DNA from: JBBDJB01 sp040880125
Lineage (GTDB): Bacteria; Planctomycetota; Planctomycetia; Pirellulales; JBBDJB01
Assembly (NCBI GenBank): GCA_040880125.1
Contig: JBBDJB010000029.1
Location: 1 to 64,000 of the forward strand
DNA: 64,000 bases
Direction: 5' to 3'
Shown here piece after piece: positions 45,880 through 55,568 of the stretch. The translations under genes and the position numbers were made by a program. The number at the start of each line of letters is the position of its first letter. The first letter of the stretch is position 1. The notes under the pieces were generated by a model. The model did not search any database. It was not told the origin of the DNA and saw only the letters and a list, made by a program, of their open reading frames with translations.

Positions 45880-48102
45880 CTAGCGACCGTCGCGATCCGC
45901 TGGTTCCAGCGCGACGACCACCCAACCGGTGTCGGCGACATTCGCCGGCCGGCCGTGAATGATGACCGGCTCCATGGCGGCCAGGTGGGGCGCTTTGTCG
46001 ACCGGATCAACGAAGCCCTCGAGAATGCTCGAGCGTGCCTCGCCGAACAGCCGGCCCGGGCGGATGCGATCACGGCGCAACGACAAGGCCATTTGGAGAG
46101 TATCGGCACTAAGTCGAGGCAGGTTGCCATCTTCACCGCGTACGCCCAGCTCCGAATGATGCAGGACCAGTCCCGGCTCGTCGTCGAGCTGGTCGACGCG
46201 GGTGTCCACCAGCATTGCCCGGCGGCCGATGGCGAACTCGCCCAGTTCCACGCACATGCCCAGAATTCCGATCCGCTGCCGTTCGGCATCCTCGGTGGGG
46301 CCACTCCAGATAGGCACGGAAAAGGCCACCATCAACGTCGCCGTGTTGGTACTCTCGTAGACGGCGGACATGTGGACGATTTTGTCCGCCAGCGGTCGCA
46401 ATCCTTCCGTCTCCGGCGAGCCGGGCGGCAGGTCGCGGCCTCGTCCGTGAAAATAGTCCCGGTGCTGATAGCTCGCGCCGATGCTTTCCGCCTCCGGCAC
46501 GCGGGCGAGTTGCGTTCCTTCAATGGCGTTGAGGATCCAACTTGCCGTCTTCACCGAGGAGTTATTGGCGATGTACCGTTTATCGAGCCACGTCTGGATG
46601 TCTTCCTGGACCTCAGGGTCGGGCATTCCGCTCTCGAGAAGTCCGCCGTTCACCTGCTGCATCAGTTCCTGCAACCGCGGCGAGGCGGCCTCGGACTCCA
46701 TGATGCGCCACCGGAGTTCAATCTCTTGGGCGACCGACTTCGCCAGGAAGAGCGCCGAGGAACGCAGGTTGTCCCGACGTGCGACCTCGGCGACGTATTG
46801 CGCCGATTCAGCATCCTCGCGGGCAGTTCGCTCGTTTCCGGCCAGCTTGCCCAACCAAAGTGCGGATATCGCCACAATGATCATGCAAGTGAGCAGCCCG
46901 ATCGCGGCAACCTGTGCCGCTAGGAGATGTCGCCGCGCGAACCGCGCCACTTTGCTCGACAGAGGGTCGGCCATCGCTTGAATTGGTTCGTCGGCCAGGT
47001 AGCGTTCCAGATCCTCGGCCAGTTCGTACGCGGTGAGATACCTTTGCGAAGGCTGCGTCGCCATCGCCTTTCGGCAGATGGCCTCCAACGCGCGGGGGAC
47101 ATCCGAAGTGATTTCCGTCGGCCGTGGAAGCCGGCCTTCGACGATCTTCGTCTTAATCTCCATGAGCGACTCGCCCGTGGCCGGCGGTACGCCGGTGAGA
47201 ATCTTAAACAGCGTCGCGCCCAGGCTGTAAACGTCGCTCGCGGGCGTGGGTGCCAGCTCGGAAGCCTGTTCCGGGCTCATGTACGCCGGCGTTCCAGCAC
47301 CGAGGCTGGAAGAACTGCCGGAACTGCCGGAGCGCGGCATAAGCGTATTTTCGCCGCTCTGGCGGAACCGTTCGTCGCGCATCACCGGCGAGGCCAGCCC
47401 CCAATCGACGATAATTGTTTCACCGTACCGGCCCAGCAGGATGTTTTCCGGCTTGATGTCCCGGTGCACGATGCCGCGGTTGTGTGCGTAGGCGATCGTC
47501 TTGCAGACCGAGACAAAGCTCTGCAGCAGCCGGCGGTGCTCCACACTCTGTGCGTCGTACCGCGGATGCTCGCCCTGGAAGCAGTGGCCGATCGCCTCGT
47601 CGAGCGTCATCCCATCGATGAAGCGCATGGCGTAGAACAGCCGTCCGTTCGAGTCCTCCCCCACGCCGTACAGGGGAATCACGCCGGGGTGTTCGAGCCG
47701 GCCGGTGACTTCGGCCTCAAGTGAGAACCGCTGCCGCGCAGCGGGGTCGCCGGCCAGCGTAGCGTGAATGAACTTGACGGCCACCTTCCGATGCACCTCG
47801 CGGTCCTCACCGACAAACACGGCGCCCAAGCCACCCTTGGCGTGAAACTCCAGCGAGGCGACGTGCGATGTGATCGTGAGCTGATTATCGTCGGCCTCGC
47901 CTGAGTCGCCGTCCATGCGGAATTCGATCGATTCGATCGCGGCGGTGCGGGCGCGCACTTCGTCGAGCAAGTCGGGGTGCGCTTGACAGAGAGATTCCAA
48001 ACGGACAGATTCGCCGCGCTGACGGGCATCCTCCCACTGGTCGAGGAGATCTTCAATCAGATCGTGATCGGTCTTGGAAATCGTGCTGGCTTTCCTGGGC
48101 AA
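45880..48102 (-). CDS. Ser/Thr protein kinase with membrane anchor and Cache-like sensor domain
   Basis: Membrane kinase of 740 residues. After a planctomycete-type N-terminal segment, the Hanks kinase domain spans about 80-370. It has a modified glycine loop KGGLGAVF, ATP lysine Lys110 in VAVKF, HRDIKPEN at 213-220 and DWG at 233-235 in place of DFG. A Ser/Gly-rich activation segment precedes AYMSPEQA. One membrane segment follows at about 402-424. The C-terminal 300 residues should be periplasmic and contain the motif YQHRDYFHGRGRDLP, typical of Cache sensor domains. Thus an extracellular small molecule may control the kinase. The ECF sigma gene ends six bases upstream, so the pair is probably co-transcribed. 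Confidence 0.9.
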   Translation of the reverse strand: MPRKASTISKTDHDLIEDLLDQWEDARQRGESVRLESLCQAHPDLLDEVRARTAAIESIEFRMDGDSGEADDNQLTITSHVASLEFHAKGGLGAVFVGEDREVHRKVAVKFIHATLAGDPAARQRFSLEAEVTGRLEHPGVIPLYGVGEDSNGRLFYAMRFIDGMTLDEAIGHCFQGEHPRYDAQSVEHRRLLQSFVSVCKTIAYAHNRGIVHRDIKPENILLGRYGETIIVDWGLASPVMRDERFRQSGENTLMPRSGSSGSSSSLGAGTPAYMSPEQASELAPTPASDVYSLGATLFKILTGVPPATGESLMEIKTKIVEGRLPRPTEITSDVPRALEAICRKAMATQPSQRYLTAYELAEDLERYLADEPIQAMADPLSSKVARFARRHLLAAQVAAIGLLTCMIIVAISALWLGKLAGNERTAREDAESAQYVAEVARRDNLRSSALFLAKSVAQEIELRWRIMESEAASPRLQELMQQVNGGLLESGMPDPEVQEDIQTWLDKRYIANNSSVKTASWILNAIEGTQLARVPEAESIGASYQHRDYFHGRGRDLPPGSPETEGLRPLADKIVHMSAVYESTNTATLMVAFSVPIWSGPTEDAERQRIGILGMCVELGEFAIGRRAMLVDTRVDQLDDEPGLVLHHSELGVRGEDGNLPRLSADTLQMALSLRRDRIRPGRLFGEARSSILEGFVDPVDKAPHLAAMEPVIIHGRPANVADTGWVVVALEPADRDGR

Positions 48103-48108
48103 CGTGGA

Positions 48109-48729
48109 TCATTCGCCGGGGATTTCTCCATGCAGGCGCTGGTGCAACAGTAGCTTCGCGGAGCGCCACAGCCGCTTCACGTGCCGCGGCGAGACGTCCA
48201 GCAGCTTGGCCGCTTCTTCCTGGTTCATTTCGTGGTACCACAGCAGGTCGACGACCTCGCGCTCGCGCTGCGGCAGCTCTTGAACGGCGACGTGAAATTC
48301 GGCCCACTCCTGCATGCGGCGCGGATCCTGGCTGACTTCGGCCCGATCGTACAGTTGCGGCTGAACGGAACCTTCGGCGGCCGCCGGGCGACGCTGTGTG
48401 AAGTGATTGGCGCCCAGCCCGTGCGGGCCGTGATAATGGCGGCACATGTCGATCAGTTCGCGCCGAATTTGCAAAGCCGCCAGCCGGAAAAAGTGCCGCA
48501 TGTCGGTGATCTGAACTTGGTGCAATGCCTGATAGAGTCGCAGCGAAGCGTTCTGCAGGATATCGTCCGTCTGTTCCCAACGGCCGACGCGCTCGTACTG
48601 GTTTTTCATCTTCCGCGTCATCCGCAAAAGTCGGTCGTACGCATAGTTGATCAGTTCGCCCCGCACGCTCGTATCGCCAGCCTTTATCTGGACAATGCAT
48701 CGCTCGATCCCGACGGTGGCATCAGACAT
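48109..48729 (-). CDS. ECF sigma factor (kinase-linked type)
   Basis: RNA polymerase sigma-70 family protein of 206 residues. The sigma-2 region is near residues 25-95 (YDRLLRMTRKM, then DDILQNASLRLYQAL), with a sigma-4 helix-turn-helix at about 145-195 (LPQREREVVDLLWYHEMNQ, then EEAAKLLDVSPRHVKRLW). No anti-sigma gene is adjacent; instead a Ser/Thr kinase follows after six bases, as in planctomycete ECF groups thought to be controlled by kinases. I chose the ATG at 48729 because AAGGGA precedes it and homology begins there; the frame is open to 48774. Its target promoters are unknown. Confidence 0.9.
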   Translation of the reverse strand: MSDATVGIERCIVQIKAGDTSVRGELINYAYDRLLRMTRKMKNQYERVGRWEQTDDILQNASLRLYQALHQVQITDMRHFFRLAALQIRRELIDMCRHYHGPHGLGANHFTQRRPAAAEGSVQPQLYDRAEVSQDPRRMQEWAEFHVAVQELPQREREVVDLLWYHEMNQEEAAKLLDVSPRHVKRLWRSAKLLLHQRLHGEIPGE

Positions 48730-49199
48730 TGCGTCCCTTCGTGAAGGCATCAAAGATTTTGGCAACCAGATCACATCAGTGGGGCCCCTGGCGTTCCAGA
48801 TTCCCGGCCTAGATTATGCGTAAACGAACGCTTCGCAGCCAGGCGCCGCCGCCAATTGTAAGCAAAATTGACAAATTCGCTCACGGCTGACCTTTTCTAT
48901 GCGCATGAATCAAGGGCGCGACGGCAACTCTCGTGCTGGCCGGTAATGAGACTGGTGCAGCGATGGCACGAATGGCACGTGCGAGTGGTCGACGGCTCCA
49001 CCAGGAACGTGACCGACACGCCGGAGAATCAAGGGATAACCGCAAGCGCCTGGCCAGAGCCATGTCTGCGCTTGCCCGATGGCCCGCATGATGGTCGGTG
49101 CCCCCGCTCTTCGCCCAACAGCAGGCTCGGCAGCAGAGCTGGCCCTGTTATTTCAGTGGTCGGTGAAGAAGCTCAGCCCGCGCTACCGACTCTATAAAA
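48730..49199. other. intergenic region without recognisable gene
   Basis: About 470 bases upstream of the divergent sigma factor gene. A 109-codon frame at 48868-49197 has no recognisable domain and is not convincing. The region may contain decayed 5' parts of the TetR gene whose remnant begins near 49200, but I could not recognise a helix-turn-helix in any frame. Confidence 0.45.
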
Positions 49200-49493
49200 C
49201 GGTGGTGCTATGATCATGGCTGTATCTTCATCAATGCCGCTGTCAACTTCCCCCATCCGCATCACCCGGCACATCAGTCGGCCTGTAAGGCGAAAGCTGA
49301 TGGCGTTGCGTTGCTCAGGGATCTCGGGGAGCGTGCCGGCGCCTCGGATCCGCTAGCCTTGGCTCAAGAGATCGACATGGTCATCGAAGGTGCGCTGATC
49401 ACCCACCAGGTCGCCCCCGACTGCGACGTCTGCGCAATCGCCCGCCGCACTGCCGAGACGCTGATGGAAAAATACCTGGCCGCGGCAGTCTAA
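49200..49493 (+). pseudogene. C-terminal remnant of a TetR-family regulator
   Basis: Reading in the frame of 49218 gives GCIFINAAVNFPHPHHPAH, then AKADGVALLRDLGERAGASD, then EIDMVIEGALITHQV, ending at TAA-type stop 49491-49493. This matches the C-terminal ligand-binding domain of TetR regulators (GCxFxNAAxEFPDPxHP and LxDGAxxxAQV). The N-terminal DNA-binding domain is absent in the same frame and I cannot find it in the other frames upstream. The short ATG-started frame 49311-49493 is only part of this remnant. It lies 235 bases upstream of the RND efflux operon, where a local TetR repressor gene is common. Confidence 0.72.
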
Positions 49494-49728
49494 CCCGCGG
49501 TCAAACTGTCCTAATGGCGCCCCGCTGCATGGCATCAATAAACGCTGCCCGGACCCCGTGGATTGCCCAGTTTTCCGTCCGGCGTCGACAAAGGGGCACA
49601 GATTCGGTCGCTCAAGACGGAGATGCATATTGCCAACGCGCTGACGCACGCCTGCGCCCGGGCATCGCCCTATGTACTTCAGAGACTTGACCTTGTCCGA
49701 TGTTGAGGCGTAGCTAATATCTTCGGCT

Positions 49729-51162
49729 ATGACACTACTGCGTCTATTCCGGAGGGCTCTCCAGGGTGGGTGGCTCATCGGCATGCTGACGCTGGGACTG
49801 GTGGGATGTGCGGGTCAGCAAGTTGCCTGGACGGTGGCGCCGATCCAACAGGCAGCTCCGTTTTCGCCCAGTGGCCAGGCCGACATGCCCGATCTCTGGT
49901 GGATCGCACTGGACGATCCGGCGCTGAATCTCCAGATCGACCATGCCCTAGGTGGCAATTTCACGCTCGCCGCCGCCTGGGAACGAATGCGCGCTGCCCG
50001 CGCCCTGGCCCGGCGCGAAGCATCGGACCTTTGGCCGGATGTTGACGGATTCGGTGAAGCCGCGGGCTCGTTCAGCACCGAGGGGCCAGATGAATCGGAG
50101 TTCGCGCTGGGCGTCGATGCTGCCTACCAGGTGGATCTGTGGGGGCAAATCCGATCGCGCGTCCAAGCCGAGCGCCTGCGGGCCGCGGCGACGCTGGCGG
50201 ACTACCACGCCACGGCGCTGACGCTGTCGGCCGACGTCGCCCGCACGTGGTTCGCACTCATCGAAGCGCACGCCCAATTGGCGCTGCTCAACGAACAGAT
50301 CGAAACCAATGTCACTGTGCTCGGACTGCAAGAATCGCGATTCGCGGTGGGGCAGATTCGCCTTGCCGATGTGCTTCGCCAGCAGCAATTCGTCGAGTCG
50401 ACGCGTGAGCAGGTAGTGGTCGTGCTATCACAGATCGCCGAGCTGGAACACCTGTTGGCGGTGCTACAAGGCCGTGCGCCACAGGAGACGAGCTATGACA
50501 CCGGAACGTTGCTGCCCGATCTGCCGCCGCTGCCTTATACCGGCCTACCCGCAGAACTGGTCAACCGGAGGCCCGACGTTCGCCGCGATTACCTCGCGCT
50601 GGAGGCCGCCGATCGCGATCTGGCGTCGGCCATCACCGCACAGTACCCCCGCATTAATCTGACGGCATCGGTGGTCACCGCCGCGGAAGATCCGGGGAAT
50701 CTATTCAACGAATGGATTGCCTCGGTCGCGGGCCAGATCATCGGGCCGCTGTTCGACGGCGGGCAACGCCGTGCCGAAGTCGATCGCACCGCCGCCGTCG
50801 TCCGTCAGCGCCTCGCGGAGTACGGCCAGACGGTGTTGATCGCCTATAGCGAAGTCGAAGACGCCCTCGCCCGCGAGCAGTACCAGCGCGAGCGCATCGC
50901 GCTGCTCAACACGCAGCTCGATCTGGCCCGGCGGGCTTCCGTGCGGTTGCGCGAGCAATACATCTTCTTCGGCGAAGAGACCGATTTCCTCGACGTGCTG
51001 AGCGCGACGACCGTAGAGCAACGCTTGCAGCGCGAGACGTTGTCGGCGAGACTGGACTTGATACTGACCCGCATTGCGCTCTACCTCGCCCTGGCCGGTG
51101 ACTTCGAAGGCCCCGCACTAGAGCCGGTTGCCACCCCCGCTCCGGAGCACGTCCCGCAATGA
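49729..51162 (+). CDS. outer-membrane efflux lipoprotein (NodT/OprM type)
   Basis: Outer-membrane channel of a tripartite efflux system, TolC superfamily, 477 residues. The N-terminus is a lipoprotein signal with lipobox LVGC (Cys27). Two repeated helical halves follow, recognisable by ADMPDLWWIALDDPALN, WERMRAARAL, VDAAYQVDLWGQIRS and later NRRPDVRRDYLALEAADRDL. All are hallmark positions of NodT-family proteins. Its stop overlaps the start of the membrane-fusion gene by four bases (51159-51162). It is the first gene of a three-gene operon. Confidence 0.93.
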   Translation: MTLLRLFRRALQGGWLIGMLTLGLVGCAGQQVAWTVAPIQQAAPFSPSGQADMPDLWWIALDDPALNLQIDHALGGNFTLAAAWERMRAARALARREASDLWPDVDGFGEAAGSFSTEGPDESEFALGVDAAYQVDLWGQIRSRVQAERLRAAATLADYHATALTLSADVARTWFALIEAHAQLALLNEQIETNVTVLGLQESRFAVGQIRLADVLRQQQFVESTREQVVVVLSQIAELEHLLAVLQGRAPQETSYDTGTLLPDLPPLPYTGLPAELVNRRPDVRRDYLALEAADRDLASAITAQYPRINLTASVVTAAEDPGNLFNEWIASVAGQIIGPLFDGGQRRAEVDRTAAVVRQRLAEYGQTVLIAYSEVEDALAREQYQRERIALLNTQLDLARRASVRLREQYIFFGEETDFLDVLSATTVEQRLQRETLSARLDLILTRIALYLALAGDFEGPALEPVATPAPEHVPQ

Positions 51163-52391
51163 GTGACGCCCCGAAACCGCGACGAAAACGGCACTGGCTT
51201 CGCATCGTGGGAACGGTAGTCGCCTGCCTTTCGATTCTGGGCGCGGCCGCGGCCGCGATTGTGGTGATCAACAAGACCGAGCCGACCGCACAACAGATCG
51301 AGTTAACGCGCAAGTCCGCAGCGCTGGTCGAAACGATCACCATTGAACGGGGCACGTACCGGCCTCGCCTGGTCGTGCTCGGCAACGTCCAGCCGGCGCA
51401 GGATGTAATTCTCAGCTCGCGGGTGAGCGGGCAGATCGTCGAGCAATCACCCGCGTTCGTGCCGGGTGGGACGGTGCGCCAAGGAGATCTGCTGCTGCGG
51501 ATTGACCCGGCCGACTTTCAAAACACACTGGCCGTACGCCAAAGCGAACTACATCAGGCCCAGGCATCACTGGAGATCGAGCGGGGTCGCCAGATCCTGG
51601 CAAAAAAGGAGCTTGCCCTGCTGGAGGGTTCGATTGACGAGGCGAACCGCTCGCTGGTGCTGCGTACCCCGCAGCTTGAATCAATCCGCGCCGAAGTGGC
51701 CGCAGCCGAGGCGGCAGTGGAACGGGCGAATCTCGACCTCGAGCGCACTCAAGTCAGGGCTCCATTCGACGCCCAAATCCTCAGCCGCTCAGTCAATGTT
51801 GGCTCGCAAGTCGCGCTTGGCGATGCGCTGGCCCGACTAGTCGGCATCGATGAATACTGGGTCATGGCATCTGTGCCCGTCCGCAGTCTACGCTGGCTGC
51901 AGTTTCCCGACGCCGATGGCCAAGGCTCGCCAGTCACCTTGCGCAATCCCGACACATGGCCCCCCGGCGTGCAGCGCCACGCGCAGGTGTTCCGTATGAT
52001 CGGCACCGTCGATCAGCATACCCGGTTGGCCCGTGTGCTGATCACCGTGGCTGACCCGCTGGCGCGCAATACCGACGCCCCGCCCCTGATCGTCGAAACG
52101 TTGGTCGAAGCCCACATTGAGGGCCGGCCCATCGAAAACGTCATTCGACTCAGCCGCGCCTACATCCGCGAGCGGGACACGGTTTGGGTCATGAAAAACG
52201 GCATGCTGGACATTCGCCAGCCCGAAGTCGTCTTTCGCGACGCCCAGCACGCCTACATCGGAGAAGGTCTGCAAGCCGGCGACGAGGTGGTAACCACCAC
52301 GCTAGCCACCGTCGCCCAAGGAATCGGCCTCCGCAAGACGAACGTCCTGCCCGAACAAAATCAGAATGCGGTCGGGGAGACGGCGGATTGA
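51159..52391 (+). CDS. RND efflux membrane-fusion protein (periplasmic adaptor)
   Basis: Periplasmic adaptor linking the RND pump to the outer-membrane channel, 410 residues. A basic N-terminus and one membrane anchor (about 14-37) are followed by the first lipoyl half (VSGQIVE), a long coiled-coil hairpin (about 120-190), and the second lipoyl half (VRAPFDAQILSRSVNVGSQV). Beta-barrel and membrane-proximal domains complete it. The start ATG overlaps the previous stop, and its own stop overlaps the likely TTG start of the pump gene. The substrate is not predictable. Confidence 0.92.
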   Translation: MSDAPKPRRKRHWLRIVGTVVACLSILGAAAAAIVVINKTEPTAQQIELTRKSAALVETITIERGTYRPRLVVLGNVQPAQDVILSSRVSGQIVEQSPAFVPGGTVRQGDLLLRIDPADFQNTLAVRQSELHQAQASLEIERGRQILAKKELALLEGSIDEANRSLVLRTPQLESIRAEVAAAEAAVERANLDLERTQVRAPFDAQILSRSVNVGSQVALGDALARLVGIDEYWVMASVPVRSLRWLQFPDADGQGSPVTLRNPDTWPPGVQRHAQVFRMIGTVDQHTRLARVLITVADPLARNTDAPPLIVETLVEAHIEGRPIENVIRLSRAYIRERDTVWVMKNGMLDIRQPEVVFRDAQHAYIGEGLQAGDEVVTTTLATVAQGIGLRKTNVLPEQNQNAVGETAD

Positions 52392-55300
52392 ACCAGGATC
52401 ATTCGAGCGTCGACGTCCAGCGCGGGCCCATCGCCTGGATGGCCCGCAACTCCATGGCGGCCAACTTGCTAATGGTCATCCTCCTGGGGGGCGGGGTATG
52501 GGCGGCCGCTAACATGCAGAAGGAAGTCTTCCCGCAGTTTCAGTTGGATATCGTCGAAATCACCGTCAGCTATCCCGGCGCCGCGCCGTCGGAAGTCGAG
52601 CAAGGCATCCTGCGACCGGTCGAGGAAGCAGTTCGCGGCGTCGAGGGCATTCGCGAGATCACCAGCGAAGCGGAGGAAGGCCAGGGAACGGTGCTCATCG
52701 AGCTGTTGGCCGGCGAGCAGCGGATGAAGGCGTTTCAGGACATCCAACAGGCGGTCAGCCGCATCCGCACATTCCCTGACGACATCGAGCAGCCAGAAGT
52801 AACTCTGCAATCCGAGCAGCAGGAAGTGATGGAGATCGGGCTGTACGGCCCGGTCGACATCTGGACGCTGCGCAAGCTTGCCGAGCAGTTGCGCGATCAG
52901 TTGCAGGCGCACGATCAGATCACACAGGTCGAACTGAGCCGTGTGCCAGAGTACGTCACGCACGTAGAGATTCCACGTCAAAGGCTACGCGAATACCGGT
53001 TGACGCTGCCGGATGTTGCGCAAATCATTGAGAACTCGAGCGAAGATATCGCGGCCGGCGCGGTGCAGACGAGCGCGGGCGAGATTCTCCTCCGTGTCAA
53101 GGCGCGCAAGCAGTGGGCGGACGAGTTCGCAGGCATCGAGGTCGTCACTAACTTGGGCGGATCGGTCGTGACGCTAGGTGAGATCGCCACCATTCGCGAC
53201 GGCTTCGAGGAGGAGGGTTTTCACTCGCAGTTCAACCAGACGCCCTCGGTCGAGCTGAACATTTTCCGCGTCGGTTCCCAATCTCCGCTCGATGTCGCCA
53301 ATGCCGTCGAGCAAACGATGCGCGAATTCGAGAACGCCTTGCCGCCGGGCGTTCAGTGGCGGATCGACAGCAACAACGCCGAAGAGTTCCGCCGGCGACT
53401 TAATCTAGTCGTCGAAAACGGGCTAATGGCGATCGTCATCGTTCTCTTGATCATGGCGCTGTTCCTCGAGTTTCGCCTGGCGTTCTGGGTGATGATGGGC
53501 ATGGCCATCTCGTTCATCGGCGGTGTGCTGTTCCTCCCCCTGGCCGGGGTCAGCATCAACATGATCTCGCTGTTCGGCTTTCTCGTCGTATTGGGGATCG
53601 TGGTTGACGACGCGGTCGTGGTCGGCGAGAACGTTTACGAACAGCGGCGGGAACATGGCGACTATCTGACCGCCGCGATCCAGGGCACGCGGGAGATGGC
53701 CGGCCCGGTTACGTTCAGCATCCTGACCAACATCGTGGCGTTCGTGCCTTTGATGTTTATTCCGGGCGAGACGGGTAAGTTCTGGAGCCCTCTGCCGGTG
53801 GTCGTCATCATCGTCCTGGCTCTGTCTCTATTCGAGGCGCTGTTCATCCTGCCGGCTCACCTGGCGCATACTTCGGCCGCCGGGCGGCAAAGCGGTCTGG
53901 GCGCCTGGCTCCATCGGGGCCAACAGGCTTTCAGTCGGTGGTTCGACCGCGTTGTCGATATCGTCTATCGGCGCATTCTCGTGTTCTGCCTGCGGTTTCG
54001 CTACGTCACGGCCTGCTCGGCGCTCGCCCTGTTTCTCGTTATTGGAGGCTATGCCACCAGCGCGCATATGGGCATGATTCTCATGCCTGAGGTCTCCGCC
54101 GATGAGATCGAGGCCGGCGTGCGACTGCCGGTCGGCACCACTCCGGATCAGGCGGCGAGAATCGCCGATGCGGTGACCGATGCCAGCGTGCGGATGTTTG
54201 AGCGCCACAACCTTTACGAGGTGGCCGAGGGCATTAAAACCAACGTGCGAGGGCAGAACTTTATCGACGTCGAGGTCGTGCTGAAGCCGCCGGATCAGCG
54301 CGACATAACAGCCAATGAAGTCATTCAACTCTGGCGGGATTCAATCGGCGACTTGCCCGGCGTCGACCAGATCACCTTTGAGGCCGAGAGTGGGCCTGGT
54401 GGCTTTCGGCAGGACATCAGCGTCGATCTCAGCCACAGCGATATCAACGTCCTCGAACAGGCCGGTCAGGAGTTACTCCAGCGTGCGGAGCGGTTCTCCA
54501 ATGCCCGCGATGTTAACGACAACTACAACAAGGGCAAAACGCAGATCGACTTTCGTCTCCGCCCGGAAGGCAAGGCTCTTGGCCTAACCGACCGAGGCGT
54601 CGGGCAGCAGCTACGCGGCGCTTTCTACGGCTCGCTGGCCCTTCGCCTGATGCGCGGTACGAACGAAATCGAAGTCCGTGTGAAGCTGCCGAAAGAACAG
54701 CGAGAAGATATCCACAACCTGGAAGACCTGGTCATCCGTACGCCGACCGGCGTGGAAGTGCCGCTTGTGGACGTTGCCGACGTCGAGATCAATGAGGCGT
54801 TCACTTCGATCAATCGGCGCGACGGTCGGCGCGTGATCAACGTCTCGATGGACATCGAGCCCAAGAGGGCCGTTACGCAGGTGATCACAGCGCTGCAGAC
54901 GGAGCTACTGCCACAGTTGCGAAACGATTTTCCCGGTATCACCTGGACCTTCGAAGGCAGCAGTGCTGAGATGCGCGAAGCGACCGCCTCTCTCTGGGGT
55001 TGGTTTGGCCTGGCGATAGCGGTGATTTACGCGCTGCTGGCCATCGCCTTTCGAAGCTACATTCAGCCGCTGATCGTGCTGCTGGCGATTCCCTTCGGCA
55101 TCGTCGGCGCCGTCATCGGCCACATCATGCTCGGATATGATCTGTCGCTCGTCAGTCTCATGGGCGTGATCGCGCTGTCCGGGGTCGTGGTCAACGATTC
55201 GTTGATCATGATCGACTACGCCAACCGCCACCGGGGGGATCACCCGGCATACGAAGCGATCCTCCAGGCGGGGCTGCGGCGGTTTCGGCCGATCATGTTG

Positions 55301-55495
55301 ACCACGGCCACGACCTTCGGTGGGCTCATGCCGATTATTTTTGAGACCTCGCTTCAGGCACAGTACATCATTCCCATGGCCATTTCGCTAGGCTTCGGAA
55401 TCTTGTTCGCCACCGCAATCATCCTGGTGCTGGTACCGTGCATGTACCTCATCCTGGAAGACGCCCGGCGGAGTGCCTTGGCAACACGTGACTAG
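52388..55495 (+). CDS. RND efflux pump (AcrB/MexF superfamily)
   Basis: Inner-membrane proton-driven exporter, 1036 residues from the TTG at 52388. The start overlaps the adaptor stop (TTGA), and GGGGAGA lies upstream. GPIAWMARNSMAANLLM is the typical RND N-terminus, which supports this start; an upstream ATG at 52184 lies in the adaptor gene in another frame and is a shadow. Twelve membrane segments fall in the expected 1+5+1+5 pattern, with two large periplasmic loops (YPGAAPSEVEQGI early; FRSYIQPLIVLLAIPFG late). GIVVDDAVVVGENV carries the conserved acidic pair of helix 4. It lacks heavy-metal-specific motifs, so an organic substrate is more likely. The repressor gene upstream is a remnant. 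Confidence 0.94.
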   Translation: MNQDHSSVDVQRGPIAWMARNSMAANLLMVILLGGGVWAAANMQKEVFPQFQLDIVEITVSYPGAAPSEVEQGILRPVEEAVRGVEGIREITSEAEEGQGTVLIELLAGEQRMKAFQDIQQAVSRIRTFPDDIEQPEVTLQSEQQEVMEIGLYGPVDIWTLRKLAEQLRDQLQAHDQITQVELSRVPEYVTHVEIPRQRLREYRLTLPDVAQIIENSSEDIAAGAVQTSAGEILLRVKARKQWADEFAGIEVVTNLGGSVVTLGEIATIRDGFEEEGFHSQFNQTPSVELNIFRVGSQSPLDVANAVEQTMREFENALPPGVQWRIDSNNAEEFRRRLNLVVENGLMAIVIVLLIMALFLEFRLAFWVMMGMAISFIGGVLFLPLAGVSINMISLFGFLVVLGIVVDDAVVVGENVYEQRREHGDYLTAAIQGTREMAGPVTFSILTNIVAFVPLMFIPGETGKFWSPLPVVVIIVLALSLFEALFILPAHLAHTSAAGRQSGLGAWLHRGQQAFSRWFDRVVDIVYRRILVFCLRFRYVTACSALALFLVIGGYATSAHMGMILMPEVSADEIEAGVRLPVGTTPDQAARIADAVTDASVRMFERHNLYEVAEGIKTNVRGQNFIDVEVVLKPPDQRDITANEVIQLWRDSIGDLPGVDQITFEAESGPGGFRQDISVDLSHSDINVLEQAGQELLQRAERFSNARDVNDNYNKGKTQIDFRLRPEGKALGLTDRGVGQQLRGAFYGSLALRLMRGTNEIEVRVKLPKEQREDIHNLEDLVIRTPTGVEVPLVDVADVEINEAFTSINRRDGRRVINVSMDIEPKRAVTQVITALQTELLPQLRNDFPGITWTFEGSSAEMREATASLWGWFGLAIAVIYALLAIAFRSYIQPLIVLLAIPFGIVGAVIGHIMLGYDLSLVSLMGVIALSGVVVNDSLIMIDYANRHRGDHPAYEAILQAGLRRFRPIMLTTATTFGGLMPIIFETSLQAQYIIPMAISLGFGILFATAIILVLVPCMYLILEDARRSALATRD

Positions 55496-55568
55496 CCTGC
55501 CGCCTCGACAGCCCGTGTTGGATTCGTCGGCCGCGCGTACGCGGATGCGCATTGCAACCCCGACCATG

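Noticed and set aside
48868..49197. 109-codon frame between sigma factor and TetR remnant
   Set aside because: No domain, atypical composition and no convincing ribosome site.
49311..49493. Independent small protein of 60 residues upstream of the RND operon
   Set aside because: Its sequence continues upstream in the same frame as TetR C-terminal domain, so it is better explained as a gene remnant.
52184..52387. Upstream ATG extension of the RND pump gene
   Set aside because: The extension overlaps the adaptor gene in another frame and encodes Arg/His-rich low-complexity sequence. RND homology starts just after 52388.
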